Below are positions 1-7,510 of a DNA stretch of 17,667 nt, piece after piece (the stretch's first letter is position 1; each line of letters starts with the position of its first letter). Under the pieces are notes generated by a model. The model was given only the letters and a program-made list of their open reading frames with translations, did no database searches and was not told the DNA's origin. The stretch comes from Alphaproteobacteria bacterium (GTDB taxonomy: Bacteria > Pseudomonadota > Alphaproteobacteria > Puniceispirillales > Marisalimonadaceae), in assembly GCA_016777645.1 (NCBI GenBank), contig JADHRC010000019.1:1-17667 (forward strand). The letters run 5' to 3'. The translations under genes were made by a program, and so were the position numbers.

Positions 1-74
1 GCAACAAAGTTACCAAATTTTTTATTAATTTTGGTAGCTTCCAAAAGAATTTTTAATTCTTTTTTGCTGCCCAT
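1..74 (-). CDS. Partial ABC transporter ATP-binding protein (N-terminus only)
   Basis: Reading leftward from an ATG at 74 gives 24 complete residues before the window ends. The stretch LLEATKINKKFGNFVA (residues 10-25) resembles the first beta strand and A-loop aromatic (F20-G21) at the start of ABC-type ATPases, as in LivG-like or sugar-importer subunits. An in-frame TGA lies at 78-80, so no upstream start competes. A GGTGA ribosome binding site sits 3 nt before the ATG. Walker A would begin just beyond the edge, so the family call rests on this short N-terminal pattern only and the substrate is unknown. It is transcribed in the same direction as the TRAP operon but lies beyond a candidate terminator, so it is probably a separate unit. 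Confidence 0.5.
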   Translation of the reverse strand, partial: MGSKKELKILLEATKINKKFGNFV

Positions 75-121
75 AAATCACCCATAACATTGAATTTTGA
101 ATATATTATGACAATAACAAT

Positions 122-145
122 AAAAAAATTGTAATCAATTTTTTT
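122..145 (-). terminator. Weak rho-independent terminator of the TRAP operon
   Basis: A perfect 10-bp inverted repeat, AAAAAAATTG / CAATTTTTTT, with a 4-nt loop (132-135) overlaps the stop codon of the 61-residue gene. Read leftward, the second arm is itself a T7 tract. The stem has only one G-C pair, so it is thermodynamically weak. Placement at the end of the operon supports the call. Confidence 0.45.
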
Positions 146-320
146 GTGATGAAGTTTTTAAAATTAAAAAAATTAATAAGGCTACTGATATAAAAATAAT
201 CGAAATAAATAAATTAAAGTTGCTTACATGCATATGATTGAAGCCACAAGAAAATATTATAATTGTGACTATGGACATCATGAGCCAATGAATTGGTTTA
301 CCTAAAAAAACTTTATTCAT
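135..320 (-). CDS. Small two-helix membrane protein coupled to the TRAP permease
   Basis: A 61-residue protein of no family I recognise. Two hydrophobic segments, about residues 12-26 and 36-54, flank a short polar hairpin with two histidines (FNHMHVSNFN, residues 27-36). The C-terminus is basic and polar. The ATG overlaps the permease stop codon as ATGA (317-320), so translation is probably coupled and the protein made roughly with the permease. The permease already contains a DctQ-like region, so this is not needed as the usual small TRAP subunit. An accessory or stabilising role is inference. It might be absent from the normal annotation because of its length. Confidence 0.7.
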   Translation of the reverse strand: MNKVFLGKPIHWLMMSIVTIIIFSCGFNHMHVSNFNLFISIIFISVALLIFLILKTSSQKN

Positions 321-2332
321 TGCACCACCTTCGTATTAAAACTTAATCTGCCTTGTAAGAAATAAATTACAGCCAAAATTATTAATCCAGAAAAATTATA
401 ATACAATCCTTGAATTCCGAGTATGTTCTCTAATGGAGGTATAAGTAGTGCAACCGAACCAATTAGTGCTAAAATTCTTTTATACACATTCAATTTACCA
501 TTGAACCAACCTTCTAAACCTAATGTCATACACCAATAAGCTAACAAGACGGATATAAAACTATAAATACTCCAAATTATTGGTCCCTGCATTAATAAAG
601 AAGGATTATACACAAAAGCAAATGGGACAATATACTTTGCTATACCTACTTTACTAGATTCAACAGCTGTTGACATAGGAGGTGATTTTGCAATTGCTGC
701 TCCAGCAAATGAAGCTAGTGCAACAGGAGGTGTAATGGTTGACACAACTCCAAAGTAAAAAGCAAACATATGAGCGGCTATTGGCATAATACCAGCTTCA
801 ATTAAAGATGGTACTATGAGAGCTGCAACTGTTATATATACTGCAGTAGTAGTCATACCCATACCAAGAATAATTGCTGATATTGCAGTAAGGCAGAGTA
901 GAATAAAAAGTACTCCACCAGATAAATCAATAACAGATTGGGTAAACTTTAATCCAAGACCTGATACGAATACAGATCCAATAATAATCCCTGCACATGC
1001 ACAAGCTATAGTAACAGGAACAGTTGACTTTATTCCGCTTTCAAATGCTCCCAGCAAATCAACAACTGACATCCTTGTATTTTTTTTGAAAAAACTGAGT
1101 ATTATAACAGAAACAATACTCCAAAAACCTGCCGTCATAGCAGTTTTTCCATAAATTAAAAGTCCAACAAGCACAACGAGTGACAACAACATATGACCAC
1201 CACCCTTTAGAACTTCAATTACATTTGGGAGCATTGATTTATCAATTTTCTCGATCCCATGTTTTTCAGCTTCAATATGAACCATAAAATAAATTGTAGT
1301 AAAATATAAGAATGCAGGTATTAAGGCAGCTAAAATAACATAAGTGTATGGAGCTTCTAAAAACTCAGCCATAATAAATGCAGCAGCTCCCATAATAGGA
1401 GGGGTAATTTGTCCACCAGAAGATGCACAAGCCTCAACTGCAGCTGCAAATTTAGCTCTATAACCATAATTTTTCATAAGAGGTATCGTAAAAGATCCGG
1501 TGGTTACAACATTAGCTACCGCAGAGCCATAAACTGTGCCTGTCATCCCAGAAGCAACAACAGCCGCTTTTGCTGGGCCTCCGGTTCTATGTCCAGTTAA
1601 TGCAACCGCTAAATCAACAAAAAATCTTCCCACTCCTGATCGAATTAATATTCCCCCAAATATTATAAATAACACAATGTAGGTGGAACAAACATATAAC
1701 GGTATTCCAAATATTCCATCAGAACTCATAAACTGAGTATCTATATATTTCGCTAATCGTGTTGGGGGACCATAAAAAAAGCCAAAAAATTTATGAGCGT
1801 ATAATGCATGTAACATAAAAAAACCTGCAACACCTACCATCGCCCAACCAACAGCACGTCTCGTTGCATCTAGTACAACAAAAATTAGTATGGAGCCTAC
1901 AATGATATCACCAATATATTTATCACCATATCTCATCATAAAACTCTCTATATCCCAAGTTGTCCAAAGCTGAACAAATATGATTAAGAGCAAAATTATA
2001 AGATCATACCCAAAACCAAATGATCTAAGAAGATTGCCTTTCTTATCATCTTTCAAAATAATAGGATCTTTTATACTAGATCTAAAAAGTGGGTATATAA
2101 AAACAGCTAACACCATCATTGCTGATAAATGAATAGATCTAAAGGATCGACCTTCTGGTGTGCCATATACAGCTACAAATAAATGATAAAAAGCCAGGCC
2201 AATAGATAGCCATGAACAAATAACAATTATCCAGTAATAAACCGTTTTGTCTTTATTCCATTCTAGAAGTTCGTCAAGAAAACTTAATTCCTTGATCTCA
2301 TTATAAACCAATTTTTTTGAATTTTGTGCCAT
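317..2332 (-). CDS. TRAP transporter fused permease, TAXI type (4TM/12TM)
   Basis: A 671-residue integral membrane protein of the TRAP 4TM/12TM fusion family, which carries the DctQ-like small subunit and DctM-like large subunit in one chain and works with a TAXI receptor using an ion gradient. The DctQ-like part covers roughly residues 30-185. The DctM-like part begins near 205 and contains the duplicated signature loops: SGMTGTVYGSAVANVVTTGS (261-280) with GGQITPPIMGAAAFIM (306-321) in the first half, and GMGMTTTAVY (490-499) with ITPPVALASFAGAAIA (533-548) in the second. The length is normal for the fusion. The ATG at 2332 has no convincing ribosome binding site. The TAXI receptor gene lies 75 nt upstream on the same strand, and a small coupled gene follows. 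Substrate is not readable, but the divergent catabolic operon suggests an organic acid. Confidence 0.93.
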   Translation of the reverse strand: MAQNSKKLVYNEIKELSFLDELLEWNKDKTVYYWIIVICSWLSIGLAFYHLFVAVYGTPEGRSFRSIHLSAMMVLAVFIYPLFRSSIKDPIILKDDKKGNLLRSFGFGYDLIILLLIIFVQLWTTWDIESFMMRYGDKYIGDIIVGSILIFVVLDATRRAVGWAMVGVAGFFMLHALYAHKFFGFFYGPPTRLAKYIDTQFMSSDGIFGIPLYVCSTYIVLFIIFGGILIRSGVGRFFVDLAVALTGHRTGGPAKAAVVASGMTGTVYGSAVANVVTTGSFTIPLMKNYGYRAKFAAAVEACASSGGQITPPIMGAAAFIMAEFLEAPYTYVILAALIPAFLYFTTIYFMVHIEAEKHGIEKIDKSMLPNVIEVLKGGGHMLLSLVVLVGLLIYGKTAMTAGFWSIVSVIILSFFKKNTRMSVVDLLGAFESGIKSTVPVTIACACAGIIIGSVFVSGLGLKFTQSVIDLSGGVLFILLCLTAISAIILGMGMTTTAVYITVAALIVPSLIEAGIMPIAAHMFAFYFGVVSTITPPVALASFAGAAIAKSPPMSTAVESSKVGIAKYIVPFAFVYNPSLLMQGPIIWSIYSFISVLLAYWCMTLGLEGWFNGKLNVYKRILALIGSVALLIPPLENILGIQGLYYNFSGLIILAVIYFLQGRLSFNTKVVQ

Positions 2333-2367
2333 ATGGGATAATTAAAATTTTTAAATTAAATTTATAG

Positions 2368-2398
2368 AAAAAAGAAAGGCACAGAAAGTGCCTTTCTT
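2368..2398 (-). terminator. Intercistronic hairpin between TAXI receptor and permease
   Basis: An 11-bp perfect inverted repeat (AAGAAAGGCAC, 2372-2382; GTGCCTTTCTT, 2388-2398) has a 5-nt loop and, read leftward, ends in six Ts (2373-2368). It lies between receptor and permease in one operon. Such a structure usually acts as a partial terminator or 3'-end stabiliser, giving more receptor than permease mRNA. The partial role is inferred from position; the structure is seen directly. Confidence 0.75.
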
Positions 2399-2407
2399 AA
2401 ATATATT

Positions 2408-3364
2408 TTATAAAACGCCTTGTTCTTTATAATATTTAGCTGCACCTGGGTGTAGTGGAACAGCAGCACCATCTACAGCTTTTTTAAGAAGAACATTTTT
2501 CCAGACACCTTTAACTTTGACAAACTCACCGTGGTTGTCCCAAAATGTTTTGGTCATTTTGTAAACAAGATCATCAGAAAGATCTTTATGAACAATCATA
2601 GATGTAACAATACCTAAAGTTGGAACGTCTTTATCTAAAGATTTATAGGCACTTGCTGGAATGTTTCCGTAAATATAACCTGGGTTATTTTTAACAATTC
2701 TATCCATTCTATCTTTTGGTAATCCAATAAACCTAATTCCAGGACTATTTTCTAGTTCAATAAAACTTGCCTGAGGCACTGAAGTTGCTGCCATAAACAC
2801 ATCAGTTTGTCCATCTTTCATAAGAGCGACTGATTCTTTATAGTCACCTTGATGAACCACACCACCATTTTTCTTTATAGTCTCAAAATCAAAACCATAT
2901 TCTTTTAAAATAGACTCACAAAAAGCTGTTCCAGTCCATTTAGGCTTTCCAGGACTGATATTGGCTGACTTCATATCTTCAAAGCTATAAATTTTTGAAT
3001 CTGCTCTAACGGCAACTTGGAAAGCTGCACCATATAGTGTTGCAAAATATCTTACATTTTTATGAGCTTTGCTAAATTTACCCTTTCCACTATATCCATT
3101 TGCAACAGTGTGAGCGTATGTCCAACCAATTTCTGCGTCACCTCCGTCAACAGCCAAAACATTTGAAATACCTCCACCTGAAGTATTAGAAGTAGATATT
3201 CCTTTTATTTCTGTTTCCATTACCTGCATAATTTTAGCACCTAACGGATACCATGATCCACCAGACGGTCCTGATACCATACGAATAAATTGGTCTGCAC
3301 TAGCAATAGAAGTAGAAACTATTAGTGATGAAGCTACTAATAAAGCACTTGAAATACGTTTCAT
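2408..3364 (-). CDS. TAXI-family TRAP solute receptor, periplasmic
   Basis: A 318-residue extracytoplasmic binding protein. Residues 1-23 form a Sec signal peptide (K2-R3, hydrophobic core, cleavage likely after ASA at 23). The mature start, FIRMVSGPSGGSWYPLGAKI (26-45), is the classic N-terminal motif of TAXI receptors, with the SGG-rich ligand loop around SNTSGGGISN (58-67). Length matches the family. The ATG at 3364 follows GGGGG plus a 5-nt spacer, a strong ribosome binding site. It is the promoter-proximal gene of the TRAP operon, followed by a hairpin and the fused permease. Known TAXI ligands are small organic acids and amino acids; which one binds here cannot be told from sequence. 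Confidence 0.94.
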   Translation of the reverse strand: MKRISSALLVASSLIVSTSIASADQFIRMVSGPSGGSWYPLGAKIMQVMETEIKGISTSNTSGGGISNVLAVDGGDAEIGWTYAHTVANGYSGKGKFSKAHKNVRYFATLYGAAFQVAVRADSKIYSFEDMKSANISPGKPKWTGTAFCESILKEYGFDFETIKKNGGVVHQGDYKESVALMKDGQTDVFMAATSVPQASFIELENSPGIRFIGLPKDRMDRIVKNNPGYIYGNIPASAYKSLDKDVPTLGIVTSMIVHKDLSDDLVYKMTKTFWDNHGEFVKVKGVWKNVLLKKAVDGAAVPLHPGAAKYYKEQGVL

Positions 3365-3502
3365 TAAATCCCCCGAATATTTTAGTTAAATTGATTTTAT
3401 AATTTTCACTACTAAATTCAAAAAGGTCAAGTGAATGTTGTATAATTTTTAATTTGACTTTATTGTTTTCCATATTTCAAAAAAGTGGGTGGAGAATAAA
3501 TT
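3365..3502. promoter_or_regulatory. Divergent promoter region, TRAP operon / lyase operon
   Basis: This 138-nt spacer must hold promoters for both directions. Rightward there is a perfect TATAAT at 3441-3446 with TTCAAA (3417-3422, 4/6 match to consensus) 18 nt upstream, and GGAG (3491-3494) 8 nt before the lyase ATG. Leftward, TTGACC (complement of 3425-3430) stands 17 nt from GAAAAT, a plausible but weaker pair. The two promoters overlap, so expression of importer and enzymes is probably coordinated. No clear long operator palindrome was seen here. Confidence 0.5.
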
Positions 3503-4441
3503 ATGAAAGTTAAACATGTTAATGTTACTGAAGTAGGTCCGCGTGATGGTTTTCAATCAGAAAAAACAATTCTTAAAACTGAAGATAAGATCAAAATAAT
3601 TAATAATTTGATCAAAGCGGGCTTTCCAAGGATAGAAGTTTCTTCATTTGTTTCTCCTAAAGCTATCCCTCAACTATCTGATGCTGAATTAATCTTAAAT
3701 AAAGTCAATAGATCTCCAAATACAATTTTAGCTGCACTAGTTCCAAATGCTAGAGGTGCTCTAAGAGCTGTAGAATCAAAAATTGACGAGATTGTTGTTT
3801 TTTTGTCTGCTTCAGAAAGTCATAATAAAAAAAATGTTAATAGAAGTGTGAAAGATTCACTTTTAGGCTTTAAGGAGATAGCTGATATAGCAGGTAAAAA
3901 TAATACACCAATTCAAGGTGATATTGCCACGGCGTTTGGGTGTCCATTTGAAGGAAACATATCATCAAAAAAGTTAGCTGATATTTCAAAAGAGTATAAA
4001 GAAATGGGTTTTAGAGGAGTAACATTAGGAGATACAACTGGTATGGCAACACCTCCAGTGGTAACTCAGGCAATAAATGCGATTAGAGATAAAGTGCCAG
4101 ATTTTGAAATTACTCTTCATTTTCATAATACAAGAGGTATTGGGCTTGCAAATGTAATGACTGGATTAGATCAAGGTATTTCCAATTATGAAAGTTGTTT
4201 TGGTGGTATGGGTGGTTGTCCTTTTGCACCCAACGCAACGGGTAATATATGCACAGAAGATCTAATATATTTATTGCATGAGATGGATATTAAAACTGGT
4301 ATCGATCTAGCACAAACAATTTCTATAGCACAAAACGTAGAAAATCTAGTTGGTCATCGTTTGCCTGGGCAAGTAATGAGAGCTGGTCATAGATTATTAT
4401 CTTATTCAATGGATGATGTCCCAACAGCCATAGGTGCTTAA
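3503..4441 (+). CDS. HMG-CoA lyase family protein (HMG-CoA or citramalyl-CoA lyase)
   Basis: A 312-residue TIM-barrel lyase of the DRE-TIM/HMGL family, which cleaves 3-hydroxy-3-methylacyl-CoA thioesters to acetyl-CoA plus an oxoacid. Key features are present: EVGPRDGFQSE (10-20) with catalytic R14 and metal ligand D15, metal ligands H206 and H208 in LHFHNTRG, and the mobile-loop cysteine C239 in GGMGGCPFAPNATGN with N248. Length fits bacterial HMG-CoA lyases. The same family includes the R-citramalyl-CoA lyase of Chloroflexus, so acetoacetate or pyruvate could be the second product. It is the first gene of the six-gene operon. The stop codon abuts the ATG of the CoA-transferase, which implies tight coupling and suggests that the transferase supplies the thioester. 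Confidence 0.92.
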   Translation: MKVKHVNVTEVGPRDGFQSEKTILKTEDKIKIINNLIKAGFPRIEVSSFVSPKAIPQLSDAELILNKVNRSPNTILAALVPNARGALRAVESKIDEIVVFLSASESHNKKNVNRSVKDSLLGFKEIADIAGKNNTPIQGDIATAFGCPFEGNISSKKLADISKEYKEMGFRGVTLGDTTGMATPPVVTQAINAIRDKVPDFEITLHFHNTRGIGLANVMTGLDQGISNYESCFGGMGGCPFAPNATGNICTEDLIYLLHEMDIKTGIDLAQTISIAQNVENLVGHRLPGQVMRAGHRLLSYSMDDVPTAIGA

Positions 4442-5608
4442 ATGAACCAAACAAAGGGTGCCCTTTCAGGATTAAAAGTAGTTGATCTTACCAGAGTGTT
4501 ATCTGGTCCATTCTGTACGATGTTGTTGGCTGATATGGGAGCAGAAGTTATCAAAATTGAGCCTCCCAAAGGTGATAATGTAAGAAACCAAGGTGATATG
4601 GTAGAGGGATATAGTTCTTATTTTGCTCAATTTAATAGAAACAAAAAATCCGTTATTTTAGACCTTTACAAAGATGAAGATAAAGAAATTTTTAGATCTT
4701 TATTAAGTGAAGCTGATGTAGTTGTAGAAAACTTTAAGGCAGGTGTTTTTGATAAAATGGGTTTTGACTATAAAACCCTAAAATTAATAAATCCTAAAAT
4801 CATTAGTGCCTCTGTAAACGGTTTTGGAAGCAAGGGTGAAATGAGTGACAAGCCTGCATTTGATTTTATTGCGCAAGCGCTTAGTGGTTTTATGTCTTTA
4901 AATGGAACTGAAGATAGCGGTCCAATGAGGGCTGCCATGCCTATTTCAGACTTAATTGCGGGATTATATTGTGCATTTGGAATTGTTTGTGCTTTAAATT
5001 CAAGGAATTATACAAATAAAGGACAAAAGGTTGAGTCTAGTTTAACATCTGGCTTAATTTCAATGATGGCTTATTTATCTTCCGAGAGCTTTGTAACAGG
5101 CAAAGCTCCTAAAAAATCAGGTAATAATCACCCAATTTTAGCTCCATATGGTATTTTTAAAACTTCTGATGGAGAGGTGGCAGTGGCTCCAGCTAGTGAT
5201 AAGTTTTGTCATATTTTTCTAGAAACTATAGAATTGTTAAATTTACTTGATCAAGAAATTTATAGAGACAATGCTAGCAGAATGGAAAATAGAGACAGTT
5301 TAAATGACATTATCAATAAAAAAATGGTTTCAAAAACCTCTGATTTTTGGATAAAAAAATTGAATGATGCTGGGTGCCCAGCTGCTAAAATAGTTTCATT
5401 GCCAGATGCTCTAAATAGTCAATTGGTTAAGGATACTGAAATGGTCATTAGTTCAAATGGCCCAGAAGGCAGAAAAATAAAAATGACTGGTTTCCCGGTT
5501 AAATTGTCTGAAACCCCAGCTCAATTATATCTTTCACCCCCACTTTTGGGTGAGCATACTGATGAAGTTTTAAAAAAATTTAAGATCAAAGGAGAAAGAA
5601 TTAAATGA
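4442..5608 (+). CDS. CaiB/BaiF family III CoA-transferase
   Basis: A 388-residue cytoplasmic class III CoA-transferase, a family of interlocked dimers that move CoA from one carboxylic acid to another through an aspartyl-CoA thioester. The N-terminal motif LSGLKVVDLTRVLSGPFCTM (8-27) and ADMGAEVIKIE (30-40) are typical. The catalytic aspartate is D170 in PISDLIAGLYCAFG, the position equivalent to D169 of formyl-CoA transferase. Length is normal. Its ATG directly follows the lyase stop codon without a gap, and its own stop overlaps the next ATG. Members of this family activate itaconate, mesaconate, glutarate and HMG, all reasonable partners for the neighbouring lyase; the actual acid is unknown. 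Confidence 0.93.
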   Translation: MNQTKGALSGLKVVDLTRVLSGPFCTMLLADMGAEVIKIEPPKGDNVRNQGDMVEGYSSYFAQFNRNKKSVILDLYKDEDKEIFRSLLSEADVVVENFKAGVFDKMGFDYKTLKLINPKIISASVNGFGSKGEMSDKPAFDFIAQALSGFMSLNGTEDSGPMRAAMPISDLIAGLYCAFGIVCALNSRNYTNKGQKVESSLTSGLISMMAYLSSESFVTGKAPKKSGNNHPILAPYGIFKTSDGEVAVAPASDKFCHIFLETIELLNLLDQEIYRDNASRMENRDSLNDIINKKMVSKTSDFWIKKLNDAGCPAAKIVSLPDALNSQLVKDTEMVISSNGPEGRKIKMTGFPVKLSETPAQLYLSPPLLGEHTDEVLKKFKIKGERIK

Positions 5609-6396
5609 AATTCAAAACAATAAACTTTAAAGTTGAAAACGGAGTTGCTTTTATAGAGTTAAATAGACCTAAACAATACAACTCACTAAACAGTACTATG
5701 GCTGAGGATTTATTTAAAGTTTCGTTAGAATGTGACGATAATCCTGAAATAAGAAGTGTTCTTCTGACTGGAGCAGGCGAAAAGGCTTTTTGTGCTGGTG
5801 GTGATTTACATTCATTTTATGAATATGGAAGTAAAATGCCAGCCCATTTAAAAGAAGTCACAACTATACTTCATGGTGCCATCTCAAGGTTTTCAAGAAT
5901 GAATGCTCCTTTAATAGTTGCCGTTAATGGTGTTGCTGCTGGAGCAGGTTTTTCCTTTGTAGGTTTTGCCGATTTTGTATTAGCTTCTTCTAATTCTTCA
6001 TTTATTTCAGCATACTCAAAAGCTGGATTAACACCTGACGGTTCATCAACATATTTTCTTCCAAGAATAATTGGCTCCAGAAGGTATATGGAATTAGTAT
6101 TAACGAACAGGGTTTTAAGTGCAAAGGAAGCACTAGAATGGGGATTAGTCAATAGCGTAGTGGATTTAAAAAACCTTAAAAGCGAAGCTATTAAACTAGC
6201 AGAACAATTAGCCAAAGGTCCCTCTCTTGCTTTCGGTAAATTGAAAAATTTAGTTCATAATAGTTTTTTAGATTCTTTAGAAGGTCAAATGGAATTTGAA
6301 GCCAGAATGATTGCAGAATCTGCAAAAACAACTGATGGGAAAAATGGTATTGATGCATTCGTAAATAAAAAAAATGCCTTTTTTGAAGGCGAATAA
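5605..6396 (+). CDS. Crotonase-fold enoyl-CoA hydratase/isomerase family protein
   Basis: A 263-residue crotonase. The oxyanion-hole signatures AFCAGGDL (61-68) and NGVAAGAGFS (108-117) are clear. By alignment from memory, the two glutamates that activate water in classical hydratases (rat E144 and E164) correspond here to S117 and Y137, so both are missing. Instead there is D145 in GLTPDGS, the position used by PaaG-like isomerases. It is therefore more likely a double-bond isomerase or other crotonase activity than an ordinary hydratase; this is inference from motifs. The ATG overlaps the CoA-transferase stop (ATGA at 5605-5608), with GGAG ten nucleotides upstream. Within the operon it would act on the thioester made by the transferase before or after the lyase step. 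Confidence 0.9.
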   Translation: MKFKTINFKVENGVAFIELNRPKQYNSLNSTMAEDLFKVSLECDDNPEIRSVLLTGAGEKAFCAGGDLHSFYEYGSKMPAHLKEVTTILHGAISRFSRMNAPLIVAVNGVAAGAGFSFVGFADFVLASSNSSFISAYSKAGLTPDGSSTYFLPRIIGSRRYMELVLTNRVLSAKEALEWGLVNSVVDLKNLKSEAIKLAEQLAKGPSLAFGKLKNLVHNSFLDSLEGQMEFEARMIAESAKTTDGKNGIDAFVNKKNAFFEGE

Positions 6397-6408
6397 GAAA
6401 GATAATTT

Positions 6409-7503
6409 ATGTCTATTAACATCTTAGCTTTAGAAGGGGATGGTATTGGTCCAGAAATAATGGAAGCAACTTTAGACGTTGTTTTTTTTTTAAACCAAGA
6501 ATTACAGCTAGATATTCAATTTACAAAGGAGCTTATAGGATTAAAATCACTCAAAAAACATAGCACCACTATTAATTCTAAAGTTTTATTAGCTTCCAAA
6601 AAAGCAGATGGTATTATTCTGGGGCCCGTTGATCACAATATTTATCCACCAGTTGCAAATGGTGGCATAAATCCATCTGGTAAACTTCGTATTGAATTAG
6701 ATTTATTTGCTAATATAAGGCCTGCACGAAATTATAATGATCTTAAATCACTTTCTAAAAATATGAATTTAATAATTGTAAGAGAGAATACTGAGGGTTT
6801 TTATGCAGACAGGAATATGTTCGAGGGTTCTGGAGAATTCAGCCCTGTTCCAGGTGTTGGTTTAGCTATAAGGAAAATAACTAAACATGCTTCACTAAGA
6901 ATTGCAGAAACAGCTTTTAGAATAGCTAAAACTAAGTTTAGTTCTAAAGACAAAAAACCTAAAGTTCATGCTGTTCATAAAGCAAATGTAATGAGATTAA
7001 CAGATGGGATCTTTCTTGATGCATGTAGGACGGTTGCATTAAACAACAAAGACATCGAATATGAAGAAATGCTTGTAGATGCCTGTGCGGCGCATATTGT
7101 AAGAAATCCAAGTCAATTTGATGTGATAGTAACCACTAACATGTTTGGTGATATATTGTCTGATTTAGCAACAGAATTTTCTGGCTCTTTAGGACTGGCT
7201 GGTTCACTTAATGCTGGAGGTCAAAATGCCATGGCGCAGGCACAACATGGGGCAGCACCAGATATTGCAGGCAAAAATATTGCCAACCCAATTTCCCTAA
7301 TTTTATCTACAGCTATGTTATTGAATTGGATTGGAGAAAAAAGAAAATTAAAAAAACTAAATTTAGCATCGAGTTTTATTGATAAGTCGGTTATAAAAAT
7401 CTTATCTAAACCAAATTACTTAACACGTGATCTTGGTGGAAACTTATCTACTAAAGAATTGACTAAAAACTTTATAAATATTTTAAAGAAAACTATTACA
7501 TAG
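6409..7503 (+). CDS. NAD-dependent isocitrate/isopropylmalate dehydrogenase family protein
   Basis: A 364-residue beta-decarboxylating dehydrogenase: NAD(P)- and Mg-dependent oxidation of a 2-hydroxy acid with loss of the beta carboxylate. Conserved residues are all in place: GDGIGPE (10-16), R94, R104 and R125, Y132, K191 in HKANVMR, and metal ligands D224, D248 and D252. The cofactor loop QHGAAPDIAGK has D285-I286, the NAD-type signature rather than the NADP-type KY pair. The substrate loop reads NPSGKLR (89-95) and RENTEGFYADRN (125-136), unlike leucine-pathway LeuB (which has no FYADRN), so the substrate is probably not 3-isopropylmalate. Tartrate, D-malate, isocitrate-like or homologous acids are possible. 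It sits between crotonase and PrpF genes. A run of ten Ts (6482-6491) encodes V-F-F near the N-terminus. Confidence 0.9.
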   Translation: MSINILALEGDGIGPEIMEATLDVVFFLNQELQLDIQFTKELIGLKSLKKHSTTINSKVLLASKKADGIILGPVDHNIYPPVANGGINPSGKLRIELDLFANIRPARNYNDLKSLSKNMNLIIVRENTEGFYADRNMFEGSGEFSPVPGVGLAIRKITKHASLRIAETAFRIAKTKFSSKDKKPKVHAVHKANVMRLTDGIFLDACRTVALNNKDIEYEEMLVDACAAHIVRNPSQFDVIVTTNMFGDILSDLATEFSGSLGLAGSLNAGGQNAMAQAQHGAAPDIAGKNIANPISLILSTAMLLNWIGEKRKLKKLNLASSFIDKSVIKILSKPNYLTRDLGGNLSTKELTKNFINILKKTIT

Positions 7504-7510
7504 GAAAAAT

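Noticed and set aside
2408..3364. TAXI receptor ligand assigned as glutamate
   Set aside because: Some TAXI receptors bind glutamate, but no residue pattern visible here distinguishes ligands.
5871..6215. 114-codon open frame antisense to the crotonase gene
   Set aside because: It lies wholly inside a gene with clear family motifs and has no ribosome binding site or family resemblance.
3503..6396. First three enzymes read as plain leucine-type HMG-CoA degradation
   Set aside because: The crotonase seems to lack the hydratase glutamates, and isovaleryl-CoA dehydrogenase and methylcrotonyl-CoA carboxylase genes are absent; kept only as an alternative.
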